NCBI RefSeq assembly: GCF_020497125.1
Contig: NC_059094.1
Coordinates: 5,373,733 to 5,437,732 of the forward strand
DNA: 64,000 nt
Reading direction: 5' to 3'
From: Mauremys mutica
Lineage: Eukaryota > Chordata > Testudines > Geoemydidae
This document shows positions 22,261 through 33,095 of this stretch, one piece after another (the stretch's first letter is position 1; each line of letters opens with the position of its first letter). A model generated the notes under the pieces. The model ran no database searches, was not told the origin of the DNA, and saw only the letters and a list, made by a program, of their open reading frames with translations. The position numbers and the translations under genes are program-made.

Positions 22261-22854
22261 GGTACACAGTTTAACATCAACAAGTCTGAACTTTGCTCAG
22301 GCTGAGGGGTAACATATTCCTGGGTGCTCAGCAGACCATTCCCCCTCAGCCTGCACATGCACTGTTGCCACTAACGATGGGTGGGAATGGTTATGTGACA
22401 CCTAATAAACTTGCAGACACGATGATACCTGCTCAGCTCACCTGCAGGTAAATTAGCACCCAGGGGGCCAGGAGATGCTGACAGGACTAAGAAACAGCAG
22501 ACTCATTAAACTGGTGATGCAACCCCAGCCCTCAGTTACACTGTGTTGGGAGGGCATCCCTCAAAAAGAGGCTTTATACAATTCAAGACACCTGCTGCTG
22601 CAGGAGCAATGGGAGACATGGCCTCTTGTTACTAATTTTATGAATCCTAATGAACAGTAATAATCATCATCAGAATTACACTGTGCCATTTACCCAGAGC
22701 ACATCAAAGTGCCTTCCAAAGTGAGAACTCAGAGGAACAATAAAGTAACAACAATAACCCTCAGAACTAACAAGCCTCCCTGCAGACAGAACCATTTGGC
22801 CACTGGCTTTCATTGCAACACAAAACGTTAGGACTATGTCATCTAGAGGAGAAA
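22261..22854. other. non-coding DNA, nothing recognised
   Basis: No supported gene or repeat. Confidence 0.45.
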
Positions 22855-23560
22855 TGACTGCAAGAGGACATGTTAAAGGTAAATCAACCAGTGAGTGGTG
22901 TAGAGGAGGTCCATTAGCTTGCTTACTTATCCTCCCTGATAATACTAGAGCAAGGGGACACCTAGTGCAATTAGGAAGCAACACATTTAAAAGTGATAAA
23001 AGGAAATACTGCTTTAGTTAGAATACATGTTCAGCCTGTGGAACTCATTGTCACATGGTTTCACTGAGGCCAAAAGCTTAGGAAGATTAAAAAACAATTA
23101 GACATGTATATGGATGACGTGCACATCTGTAATTATATTATCATAAACAATTTAGAAGGGTTATAAATCCTCATGCTTCAGCCCCTAATCCAACTGGTGA
23201 CTGCCTGTGGTCAGGAATAATCTCCTCCTGGGGCAGGTTAGTCCAGAATAGCCCATTTGGCAGGGGGGTTACATCTTCCTGTGAAGAGTCCTGTGGCACC
23301 TTATAGACTAACAGACGTTTTGCAGCATGAGCTTTCGTGGGTGAATACCCACGAAAGCTCATGCTGCAAAACGTCTGTTAGTCTATAAGGTGCCACAGGA
23401 CTCTTTGCTGCTTCTATAGAACCAGACTAACACGGCTCCCCCTCTGATACCCTTCCTGTGAAGTGTCTGATGCTGATCTTCGTTGGAGACGGGGATACTG
23501 CACTAGATGGGCCATGGGTCTGAGTTGCTCTGGCAATTCCTGTTTTCCATGTCACATCCC
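22855..23560 (+). pseudogene. ancient CR1-like LINE 3' end, split by PLE insertion
   Basis: Non-coding remains of the LINE C-terminus and 3' UTR: CCTGTGGAACTCATTGTCAC, GAGGCCAAAAGCTTAGGAAG, ATTAGACATGTATATGGATG, and after the insertion GGAGACGGGGATACTGCACT and AGATGGGCCATGGGTCTGA. The tail resembles that of the LINE at 26.7-27.2 kb. It is interrupted at 23287-23451 by the fold-back Penelope-like element. Confidence 0.65.
23287..23451. mobile_element. fold-back PLE insertion with perfect 59-bp inverted repeat
   Basis: Flanked by a 12-bp direct repeat CTTCCTGTGAAG (23275-23286 and 23452-23463). The arms at 23284-23342 and 23347-23405 are perfect reverse complements of 59 bp around a 4-base GAAT loop, followed by a single-copy tail containing CCAGACTAACACGGCTCCCC. 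Both arms carry GTGGGT and GAAAGC, which are stem II and the GAAA core of the hammerhead seen at 8117, but the CUGANGA part is absent because the fold occurs exactly at stem II. The arms are uneroded, so the insertion is young or maintained by conversion. Confidence 0.82.
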
Positions 23561-25374
23561 TTCCTGAACTCTGCATGTGTTTTGTCTATTTGGATTGTTA
23601 GCTCTTTAGGACAGGGCTTATTTTCCTTGCATGTCTATCCTGAGACCAACCTGGGTACAATAACACTACCAACAACAATGTAAAGCACCACACTTGCCAA
23701 CAACATGAAACTAAGGGTGGGCCTTCATAAATGCAGCCACCTCTGGATCAGAACATAGAACAGTTTAACAGCACATAACACCACCACCACCTAGTATGTT
23801 TGGAGAGAAGGTGAAGAAGAACAGAGTCTCTAGCTGATACCGTGACAGGACCTGCAGGTTGGCAGGGTGCGATAACCCCCACTGCCATGTCTCCAGCAGA
23901 GAGAAGAAAGGATGGAATAAGGGAGAAAGGAGACTTCGGGTCTTGGCTATGGGGATGAAATTTCTGGGATCCAAAAGTGAAAGCACTTGAGCTGCTTCTC
24001 AGGGGCCTGCAGCAAAGAATCAGAAGTGTGGTTGGAATGGTAAAGATCACCTCTGAGCTGCCTCCCCCACCATCTGTCAAAGCAATAACTTTATTTTAAC
24101 GAGGGGCTGAGGTTTCAGCCCACAGGGCCAGAAGCAAACAAAGCAGGGACTGCTGCACTGGGAAAGGGGAAAATAGAGGCCACCTCTGGAGCCAGAACTG
24201 TGCAGGCGGGAGCCCTGCACTCTGGCGGCATTAGGACACAGGTGGGAATTCTCCTCCCCCCGCCACGTGGTCTTGGGACAAAAGTGCAGAGAGGCACCAG
24301 GTGAGTCTCCAGGGTTGGAGCAGGAACAATGGGCCTGCACAGAACCTCCTACTGGGGCATAGCTAGATGTGGAGCTCTGGGCGGGCCTCAGCTTATGGTG
24401 GATGGGCCCACCTGTCTCTGGGGCCAGTCTGGGGGATGGAGACCAAACTTCTCTACTCCTGCATGGGAGGCCCTACATGGCAGGGTGTCTTCCTTTTGGT
24501 CCAGGGGTGTAGCCATGCATGGGCAGTGGAGCAGGGAGCATGGGGGGGCAGAGAACGGATGTGAAGGTAAGTGTCCTGAGCTGCTGTCTCCATCTGGAGG
24601 CAGCTGAAGCACCTGCCCTGCGGTGAATCCTTGCCCTGTCCCCAGGGCAAGTCCAGGGAATGGGAGAGGCTGTGCCTGGCACTTTGCTGCTAAGTGGAGG
24701 CTGCACCTTCCCACACCACACCCAAGTGCAGGATTCACCCAGGAGCCAGCATAGGATCCATCCTTCCTGCCCTGGTTCTGCATCTTCCCTGCCAGCCATG
24801 CTCGGGAGCTGCCCCAAGCCCAGCCAAGGGGAGGTTCCTGTGCCTGCACTGTAGACAGATGCTCGCTAGCTCTGCTCAAGCCAGTGCAGTGTAGCCGGGG
24901 GGCGGCTCGGGCCAGCTGCCTGAGTACAAACCCGCCTGCACCTCCTGGGTATATACGAGGGCAGCTTGCCTGCACCACTGCCCAGGCTCCCCTCGGGCCA
25001 GCTCTTTTTAGTGCACTAGCTAGAGCGGAGCTAGCGTGTCTTCCTTTGCGACACCCTCACGTGCCCAGAGTGTGCAGGGACACAGCCTGGTTCTCCTCTC
25101 CCCTAGTCTACGCCTGCACTGCCATCAGGGGAGGCCAGGTGGTTGATTACAGCTCATGTAGCCACACCTGAGCAGTGCAGCGGTGGCAGCATGAGATTCA
25201 GCATGGGCAGGCCCTGGGTAGGTAGGCGGGTGGCTAGCCCACCTTGAAGTCTGTTGTTGCCGTGTCTTCCCTGCTGTTGGTGCCAAGGCAAGCTAGATTA
25301 CAGCTAGCCCAGGTGTGTCTACCCGGGCCACAGTCACACCTGGACATACCCACAGACAGCTGCAAATCAAGAGG
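23561..25374. other. non-coding DNA, nothing recognised
   Basis: GC-rich segment 24.3-25.2 kb with overlapping open frames in several phases and no recognisable domain. I see no supported gene. Confidence 0.5.
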
Positions 25375-25377
25375 GGC

Positions 25378-25510
25378 TCCCTTGATAGCAATGGAATTGC
25401 ACTGGGGTAAGTGAGAGGAGCTTGGACCCAGGTTCCCAAGAGGTGTAAATCAGCACCACTCCATTGATTTCAATAGCATGACACTGAATTACACCAGCCG
25501 AGGATGTGGG
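25378..25510. repeat. dispersed ancient repeat copy
   Basis: GAGGTGTAAATCAGCACCAC, CCATTGATTTCAATAGC and ATTACACCAGC match the family described at 18.55 kb. Confidence 0.4.
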
Positions 25511-25639
25511 CCCTGATTTCAAAACACCTTGGAAATTGTGAGGTACCTTCTCCAAACCCTGTTCATATCCTCTTCTCCGCACTGAGCCGCCCTCTTCTCC
25601 ATAGCCAGTCGGCTGATTAGAGGAGGCAAATTCTTTCAT

Positions 25640-26005
25640 TAGAAGAGACGTTGTTATAATCAGGTGAGAAATTTGGGACTGACATGATGCTGTTTAAAAA
25701 AAAGCAACCTTCTGCCTGATTTTTTTTTTTTTTTTTGCCGGCCGTGTGGCACGATTGCGCTTTGTTAACATAAATAAAAATAATCATCATAATTCATTGC
25801 AAAAAATGCAAAAGGTCACCGAGATATTTTGGGAGACGCTGGTGAATCAAAACAAATTGCATTTTCAGCAGCTGGCATTTCCAGCTCTCCACACAGTGCA
25901 GACTGATAGGCTGGAGGAGGAAATAAATGGAGAGGCAGAAAGATAAATCGAGAGCGCCAGAGAGACGGGTTTATGTGTGTTTTCATGTATCATTGTTGCG
26001 TGACA
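25640..26005. other. AT-rich, repeat-free segment; candidate conserved non-coding element
   Basis: Contains many AT-core motifs (ATAATCATCATAATTCATTG, GTTAACATAAAT) and no recognisable repeat, after a T16 run near 25722-25737. It has the look of conserved regulatory DNA but nothing in this sequence alone proves constraint. Confidence 0.2.
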
Positions 26006-26496
26006 CAGGGTGAGTTATCGCTGTAATTTAGGCACTGCCCTCTTGCCAGCAGCCTGCTCCCAGGACCTGGGCAGTGCATGTGCCAGCAGCTGCACTGCTC
26101 CTGTGGACTGCTCGAGCGGCAAGGCAGAGGGCAGTGATCTCACACCGGGTTGGAGGAGTCCAACATATCCCCTGTTATTAGGGCTAGTTGGGCTGGGACT
26201 GACTGCTTTTCTAGCCCCTAGGTCCCACTCCTCCCTTTGCTCCTTTAAAGAGAGACACAGACAAGGATTTAACAATGCAGCTTCAGCCGTAGGGCCTGCG
26301 TCTCCTCTTGCCTACCAGTGGGTGTAAATCAGGAGTAGTAACTCCAGGGAAGGCCCTGGGGTCACCCCGCTGTAAAACAGACAGATGTGAGATACAATTC
26401 AATGTCATTTCAGTTTGAAAATTCCCAAGCAAAGACTGATCCAAAATCCCATCCTTGACTCTGGACAATGTACATCAGGAATTTTTGCGCCCGAGG

Positions 26497-26612
26497 CAAG
26501 GGCCGGCTCCAGGCTCTTCGGCGGCGGGTCCCTGAGTCCCTGTTGGAGGGAAGGACCTGCCGCCGATTGCTATAGAGCTGCGCCCCTCCGCTTTGCGTGC
26601 CTCACTCGCCTC
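26497..26612. mobile_element. hAT MITE fragment (CAGGGCCGGCTC family)
   Basis: AGGGCCGGCTCCAGG then TTCGGCGGCGGGTCCCTGAG and GGAGGGAAGGACC, which match the interior of the MITE at 33505-33787. The right terminus is not visible. Confidence 0.65.
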
Positions 26613-26689
26613 GCCCTTGTTATGGCACCGATACACATCTTTAAATAATCAACAGTAAATCAATGTCTTTAATATTGAATAAAGGAAGG

Positions 26690-27241
26690 CAGTGTTGGTA
26701 TGGAACGGCTTCCATCTGAGGAGAGATTAAAAAGATTGAGACTTAGAAAAGAGACGACTAAGGGGGGATATGACAGAGGTCTATGAAATCATGACTCGTG
26801 TGAACAAAGTGAATAGGGAAGAGTTATTTACCTCTTCACATAGCACAAGAACCAGGGGTTCCCCAATGACATTAATAGGCAGCAGGTATAAAATTAGCAT
26901 GAGGAAGCACTTCTTCACCCAATGCACTGTCGAGCTGTGGAACTCATTGCCAAGGGAAGCTGTGAAGGCCAAAAGTATAACTGGGTTTGAAAAAGAACTA
27001 GATAAATTCATGGAGGACAGGTCCATCAAAGGCTATTAGCCAAGATGGTCAGGGGCACAATCCCAGGCTCTCGGTGTCCCTAAACCTCTGACTGCCAGAA
27101 GCTGGGCCTGGGTGACAGGGATGGATCACTCGATAAATTGTGCTGTTCTGTCCATTCCCACTGAAGCATCTGGCACCAGCCACTGGCGGAAAACACAATA
27201 CTGAGCTAGATGGACCATTGGTCTGACCCACTATGACTGTT
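26690..27241 (+). pseudogene. CR1-like LINE, ancient family, C-terminus and 3' UTR
   Basis: An open frame from 26770 to 27039 encodes a LINE ORF2 tail: YKISMRKHFFTQCTVELWNS, LPREAVKAKSITGFEKELDK. Upstream, ERLPSEERLKRLRLRK is in a different frame. The 3' UTR ends with GAGCTAGATGGACCATTGG and GACCCACTATGACTG, a different tail from the young CR1 copies. It is 5'-truncated. Confidence 0.8.
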
Positions 27242-27252
27242 TTGATATCTAG

Positions 27253-27475
27253 TTTGTAGCACTCTGGACTGGGACTCAGAGGATGTGGGTTCAATTCCCA
27301 CCTCTGTCACTAGCCTGCTATATGAACTTGAGCAAGTCATGACCCCTTGCTGTGCCTCGGTTTCCCCATCTGTACAATGAGGCTGATAATACTGGCTGCC
27401 CCTTGGTAAAGCAATTTGAGATCTGTGGGTGATAAGGCCTGTATAGGAGCTAGGCATTATTATATTAATAATCTA
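27253..27475 (+). repeat. tRNA-derived MIR/CORE-like SINE
   Basis: A 5' tRNA-related part with A-box-like GTAGCACTCTGGA and B-box GGGTTCAATTCC (about 27288-27299), then a core with GAGCAAGTCATGACC, TGTGCCTCGGTTTCCCCATC and TGTACAATGAGGCTGATAAT. This is the classical MIR layout. Transcribed by RNA polymerase III when active; this copy looks old. Confidence 0.75.
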
Positions 27476-27649
27476 TACCAAATATGGTTACAAATCTATT
27501 ACAAATACAGTTTCATACACCATCACCTCTCCAGTAAAAGCACAGGGAAGCAGATGGATATTACACCTGTGCATTTGATTAAGAAACTCAGGCAGGATAG
27601 AGGGAAGTGAGCTGTAGTGTCCAGTTCCCCATGAGAAACTGGAGATTTG

Positions 27650-28344
27650 TTCTGAAATCAGTAACATACAATTCAATAAAGACAAGTGCAAAGCACTGGT
27701 GAGGCCTATGGGGCAGTACCGTGTCCAGTTTCGGGCACCACACTTTAAGAAAGATGTGGATAAAGTGGAGAGAGTCCAGTGAAGAGCAGCAAAAATGATA
27801 AAAGTTTTAGAAAACTTCACCTGTGAGGAAAAGTTAAAAACTGGGCATGTTTAATCTAGAGAAAAGAAGATGGAAGAGGGACTTGATAACAGTCTTTAAA
27901 TATTTTAAGGGCTGTTATAAAAAGGACAGTGATCAGTTGTTCTCCATCTGAAGAAGAGGTTTTTTACCCACGAAAGCTTATGCCCAAATAAATCTGTTAG
28001 TCTTTAAGATGCCACCGACTCCTTGTTGTTTTTGTGGGTACAGACTAACACGGCTACCCCGATAGTTGTTCTGCATGTCCACCGAAGGTAGGACAAGTAG
28101 TAATGGGCTTAAGGGAGATTTAGGTTTACTAGTAGGATTTTTTTCTAACCCTGAGGCTAGTTAAGCACTGGAGCAGGTTACCTAGGGAGGTTGTGGAATC
28201 CCTGTCACTAGAGGTGTATAAGAACAGGTTGACAAACACCTGTCAGGGATGGTCTACGTTTACATAGCCCTGCCTCAGCGCAAGGGGCTGGACTTGATGA
28301 CTTCTCCCAAGTCCCTTTCAGCCCTATATTTCTGTCATTCTATG
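27650..28344 (+). pseudogene. old CR1 LINE with nested PLE
   Basis: CR1 C-terminal remains with many indels: AATTCAATAAAGACAAGTGC, GTGTCCAGTTTCGGGCACC, AGAGAGTCCAGTGAAGAGC, and after the insertion TAATGGGCTT and TTACCTAGGGAGGTTGTGG, ending TCATTCTATG. Interrupted at about 27946-28058 by a Penelope-like fragment. Confidence 0.8.
27946..28058 (+). mobile_element. Penelope-like fragment in CR1
   Basis: Starts ATCTGAAGAAG and ends CACGGCTACCCC, with a short direct repeat AGTTGTTCT on both sides (27935-27943 and 28063-28071). It has hammerhead-like pieces: CTGAAGA (27948-27954), GAAA (27972-27975) followed by GC TTAT GC. Stem II is damaged and the cleavage-site U is C, so it is not expected to be active. 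Confidence 0.7.
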
Positions 28345-29332
28345 CTGAGAACACTTTGCCAACAGAGCCCAGATGTGCAGGAGTGCCAGGCAGAGCAGAT
28401 CAGTTCCTGCAGGAAATGGCAAGGGAAGGCATCTCGCAGGTAGGTAGGGCCCAGACCTTATGGGGAAGTACAGCCTGACCCTGCAAGGTTGAGTGTGCTC
28501 AAATCTCAGTGAAGCTACTGAGAGGAGAAGGTGCTCACCATCTCACTGGAACAGCCCTGAAAGATCAATGTCAACGGCTAGAATTGCACCCGAAAGCCAA
28601 TGCACCCTGCAGAGCAGCAGACTAGTGATTTCCTGGTGGCTAGCATCCCTCTCCACTCACCCTACTGCATTCTGCATCAACTGAGGCCTCCCAGTGTCCA
28701 CCAGTGATAACTCCATGTTGGGGATATTGCAATAACCCAGCCTGGAAGTCACAAAGGTTTGGCGTATTGGGACAAAGTCCACATGACAAGTAAAGGACAG
28801 CAAATGCCCAAGCAAGCACAGACCCCAAAAGACCTGGGGCTCTAAGAGCCACAAGGGGCCCACAAGTATCCCTTATCTGTGGACTATGGGACAATGAGCT
28901 CATTAATAGGAGCAGGCCCCATTCCCAACATACACTCCATGCCACACCATCTCTGGAATGTCGCCCTAGCCCCAGTCTGGGGCAGGCAGGTTATTGGTTT
29001 CGCCCAAGGGGCCAGAACTCCGAGAACCAGCCTCCCACATTGGTTACGCAGAGATACACAAGTATTTGGTGGGGAGGGGTGTGTGTAACAGAGCTAGTGG
29101 GGTGGTTCTGAGGGGGCTGCAGCCATTTGATCTTTGGGACAGAACGTGGTGGGAGCCTCTTTGCTCTAGACATTCCAAACCAGATGACAAAACAGCTTGT
29201 GCTGTAGGGAACAATCCTGCAGGGGTCAAGATGGACTGGATGGGCCAATAGCTCTTCTCTACCTCTCGTTCTGATGTGCTTCTAGAATGGAGCAGTAGCA
29301 CATCCCCTACACTGCATGTTTTGGGTGGGGGT
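28345..29332. other. non-coding DNA with a local duplication
   Basis: No supported gene. 29233-29326 is duplicated at 29692-29768 (see findings). Confidence 0.5.
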
Positions 29333-29425
29333 TTAGAAAGACACAGTGGGGGAATATCTTTTTATTGGACCAACTTCCATTGGTGAGAGAGACAAACTTT
29401 TGAGCTTCTTCAGGTGAAGGTGAGG
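29333..29425 (-). mobile_element. second Penelope-like family fragment, antisense
   Basis: Contains TATCTTTTTATTGGACCAAC, TTGGTGAGAGAGACAAACTT and GAGCTTCTTCAGGTGAAGG. In antisense it reads CTGAAGAAGCTC followed by a damaged GAAA region and GTCTC, i.e. hammerhead-like order with most of stem II lost. Assigned by memory of a common turtle repeat. Confidence 0.5.
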
Positions 29426-29769
29426 GGGTGCGGTAGTTGTGGGTTGGAAGGTTGAGGCAGATAGACCCAAAAAGGCAGGCTGTTGTACAGAGGACTACAA
29501 TTTAACAGTGAACCACTTGTCTGCATGGGAGGGGCAGCAGCAACGGACTTGCTGGCAATAGTCCAGAAACTGAGTCTTTGGTGCGAGCAGACCCCAAGTG
29601 CTCTGACTGTGGGGAGCAGAGCTTCTGAGGGTGGAAGAGGAATATGCCATTGCGCTCTGCAAGGGTGGAAGAACTACTGATCGTAATGGTCCAGATGGGC
29701 CAATAGCTCTTATCGACTCTCGTTCTGATGGAGCAGTAGCACATCCCCTACACTGCATATTGAGGGTGA

Positions 29770-31605
29770 CGTACCCTTAGTGTTTGCAGTGTATACAACA
29801 GAGTATATAATAGCATCTGTAACTGATTATAAAGCAGAGGACGGGAGGAGCTGTCACTCTGGGTGATCGCTGGGATGACTGTTTCTCAGGTTGGCAGGCT
29901 GGCAGCTGGCACTCACACCGTGCTCCGTGTTTGGAGAGGCGCTTTTCCTGAACAGAGCAGCAGCTGTGACAGAGGAAGACAAGGCATCAGCATACCCTCC
30001 TAGCCCAGGTCAGAGCCACCTGTAGAACATGTGAGGATTTTGACTTTCCCCAAATCCTTCGCTTAGACAGTGTGGATAGAAGTCCCCTTGGTCTAACTCT
30101 GCTTGCACTGAAGCCAATGGTAAAATCCCCATTGACTTCAATGAGAGCAGAGTCAGGCCAATGTGAGAGCTTCTGAGCATCCCACACTGGGGAGTACGGT
30201 TTGGCTAATGAAACAGCTTGGTTTGGTTATTGTATTCAATTGGCTTGATGTTTTGATGGCTGAGGGGCAGTAGTGACATCTGGTAATTCCCTTGTTCTCA
30301 AGTTGCTATGTAGCATACACTGTTATATCATGGTACCACCACCAGTTCTAGGTACCTTGGGAGATATAGATGTTTCACCTTCCTTTAAGCATTGAGTGTT
30401 GAGGATACCAGACTCCAATGGCATTGAGGATACCAGACTCCAATGGCCTGATCCAGAATGGAAAATCTTGTGTTCCTCTAAAGTAGGTACAGAGCAACAT
30501 GGAAAGTCAGAACAAACTCAAGAATGGCTATAGAGCTAACAGTAACCTCCATCCCTGCATGCCCAGTATACCTGTGCTGCATGTCCCAGAATAGCAATAC
30601 CATAGACATGCCCCATACCTCCTGGTATTGCACTAGCACCATGGGGCAGTCCATGCACAGAGTGTCAGTGTGGATTCCAGAGCCCCATGGACTAACAGAG
30701 GAGAAAAGATTAAACACACTTCTCCTGCCATTCAGATCCGTGAAGTTAATGGGATGTTTCTGTTGGCGAGTTAGGTTAGACTGAATGGCTGACAAACATT
30801 CCCTCTCTCTTTTACACATTGACAGGATCTCAGTGCTGTGGGGACAGGGGCTCAGATTCACTTCTGTCTTGCCTGCAATTACTTTACCAGTCAACAACTG
30901 AAGCTCTGGAGAAGCCTCCTCACTCCGGAGAAGGTCTGAAGTATCCTTCATGGTTTTGCCTGAGCATCCAAACCTCCGGAGCGGTCACCCAGCAGTAATG
31001 TTAGGTGACCTCAGAATAAGACACACTGTTGCATTCCCTATCTTGTCTGCTTTTTGTCTTGGACTAACAGAATTTATCTTCAATCAACCACATTGCTGTT
31101 TGTTGCATTTCCTATGCTTGTTTCCCTGGACACTTCCTCTTGAACACAACAAGCCACCCCCTTTCTTCTAGAGAATACAGCTCTGGACATCTGAGCCCAC
31201 CGTGAATTGGGAGTCATCGTGGCTGCTTTTAAGTGCAGAAGAAGAAAGGAAGACTCTTCCCAACCACACTAGCTTTCATTCCCTGAAGTCTGGGCCCAGC
31301 AGTGTTTCAAGAAGGGAGAGTTGCCATTGCATTCAACATCCAGAAAGTCAAATCCTTCCAGGAAAAAGTAATCACTTCACATGAGCAGAGAAGCAATGAA
31401 GATGAGAGCTCTGCGGCTACAGAGCCCAGAGGCCATATGTGTTTAACAGATCTCAGTGATCTGAATGGAGTGAGAAGCTGGCAGCTTCCATTAATGCTGC
31501 CACTTGCCTGAAGGTGCCCCATGACAACAGAGGGATATTGCAGTGGCCCAAACTCTGCTCTGACATAATTATACCCCTTTGTGCTTGTTAAGAACCAGCA
31601 TTTTC
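29770..31605. other. non-coding DNA, one small tandem duplication
   Basis: A 25-bp unit (TTGAGGATACCAGACTCC...) is duplicated in tandem at 30397-30447. A CCCATTGACTTCAATGAG motif of the ancient dispersed family lies near 30130. No coding feature is supported; the 157-codon minus frame at 30478-30951 has no recognisable domain. Confidence 0.5.
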
Positions 31606-31608
31606 TAA

Positions 31609-31905
31609 GGCCTGGTCTACACTAAGAAGGGGGGTTGAACTAGGGTACGCAAATTCAGCTACGCGAATAGCGTAGCTGAATTCGAAGTACCCTAGTTCGA
31701 CCTACTCATCCGTCCAGACGCGGCGGGGTCGAACTCCGTGGCTCCCCCGTCGACTCTGCCACCGCCGTTTGCAGTGGTGGAGTACCGGAGTCGACCGCAG
31801 CGCTTCCGGAGTTCGAACTATCGCGTCTAGATCAGACGCGATAGTTCGAACTCCGAGAAGTCGAACTCACCACGTCGACCTGGAAGGTAAGTGTAAACCT
31901 ACCCT
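31609..31905. mobile_element. Harbinger-type MITE with two long hairpins
   Basis: The left terminus GGCCTGGTCTACACT matches the reverse complement of the Harbinger right end at 17434. The interior holds two hairpins: an imperfect ~26-bp one (31639-31696, ACTAGGGTAC...GTACCCTAGT) and a perfect 21-bp one (31808-31828 with 31834-31854, loop AGATC). It is CpG-rich (many TCGA and CGCG). The right terminus (AGTGTAAACCTACCC) is a weaker match. It encodes no protein and presumably depends on a Harbinger transposase. Confidence 0.75.
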
Positions 31906-32388
31906 GAGACTATCGCCACAAAAACTTAAGTTCTTGAGGGTTGCGATGATCACCACATGCATGATTTTACAAAAATGGAAGAATAGGCTTCTGGCCAGAA
32001 TAAAGCAGTGGACCTGTCTGAGTTAGCAGCCAAAGAAAGAATTATTTATTGCTATAGAGCACAGTTACCTGAGTCTGAAGAAAATTGGACCCTGTTTCTA
32101 GATACATTTGGATAAAAAAAAAGTTGAGACGGCTCAAAGAATGCCAGACCTCCTAACCCCTCCTCTTTTTCAATCCCCCTCGGTCTCCTCCTTCCCTCCT
32201 CTCCCAACATGTTCAACTTTTCCTGTTTTATTACTGTTACCCCCATCCTAACACGTTATGTCTGTGTAGTACTGTCTGGTTTTCTATTGTCTGGTATTGC
32301 AGCTTTTAAAAGTTGTAAAATGGTGCAACTGCATAATTGTACTGGAGATCCCATGAAGCGTGTGGTATTCAGAAGCACAGAATCATAG
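31906..32388. other. non-coding DNA, nothing recognised
   Basis: No supported gene or repeat. Confidence 0.45.
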
Positions 32389-33095
32389 AAATGTAGGGCT
32401 GGAAGGGACCTCAAAAGGTCATCTAGTCCAGCCCCTTTGCTGAGGAAGGACCAAGTAAACCTAGATTAATAGATTCATAGATTCTAGTACTGGAAGTTTA
32501 AGCCCATTGCTTCTTGTTCTATCCTTAGAGATAAGGTGAACAAGTTTTCTCCCTCCTCCTTATGAAACCCTTTTAGATACCTGAAAACTTCTATATTGTC
32601 CCCTCTCAGTCTTCTCTTTTCCAGAGTAAACAAACCCAATTCTTTCAGCCTTCCTTCATAGGTCATGTTCTCAAGACCTTTAATCATTCTTGTTGCTCTT
32701 CTCTGGACCCGCTCCAATTTCTCCGCATCTTTCTTGAAATGCGGTGCCCAGAACTGGACATAATACTCCAGTTGAGGCCTAACCAGCACAGAGTAGAGCA
32801 GAAGAATGACTTCTCGTGTCTTGCTCACAGCACACCTGTTAATGCATCCCAGAATCACGTTTGCGTTTTTTGCAACAGCATCACACTGTTGACTCATATT
32901 TAGCTTGTGGTCCACTATAACCCCTAGATCCCTTTCTGCCGTTCTCCTTCCTGGAGAGTCTCTTCCCATTCTGTATGTGTGAAACTGATTGTTCCTTCCT
33001 AAGTGGAGCACTTTGCATTTGTTTTTGTTAAACTTCATCCTGTTTACCTCAGACCATTTCTCCCAAGTCGTACATACAACACTCCCATACATACC
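32389..33095 (-). pseudogene. CR1-family LINE, antisense, 202-codon fragment
   Basis: On the minus strand, an open frame 33092-32484 encodes RMKFNKNKCKVLHLGRNNQ, RRTAERDLGVIVDHKLNMSQ, AVSKTREVILLLYSVLVRPQ and GLENMTYEGRLKELGLFTLE. This is the ORF2 C-terminus of a CR1 subfamily distinct from the young copies. The 3' end (AATCATAGAAATGTAGGGC on +) is at the left. A stop precedes the LINE terminus, and the endonuclease and RT core are missing. Confidence 0.88.

Noticed and set aside
30478..30951. 157-codon minus-strand frame
   Set aside because: No recognisable domain, and overlapping frames in other phases; likely chance.
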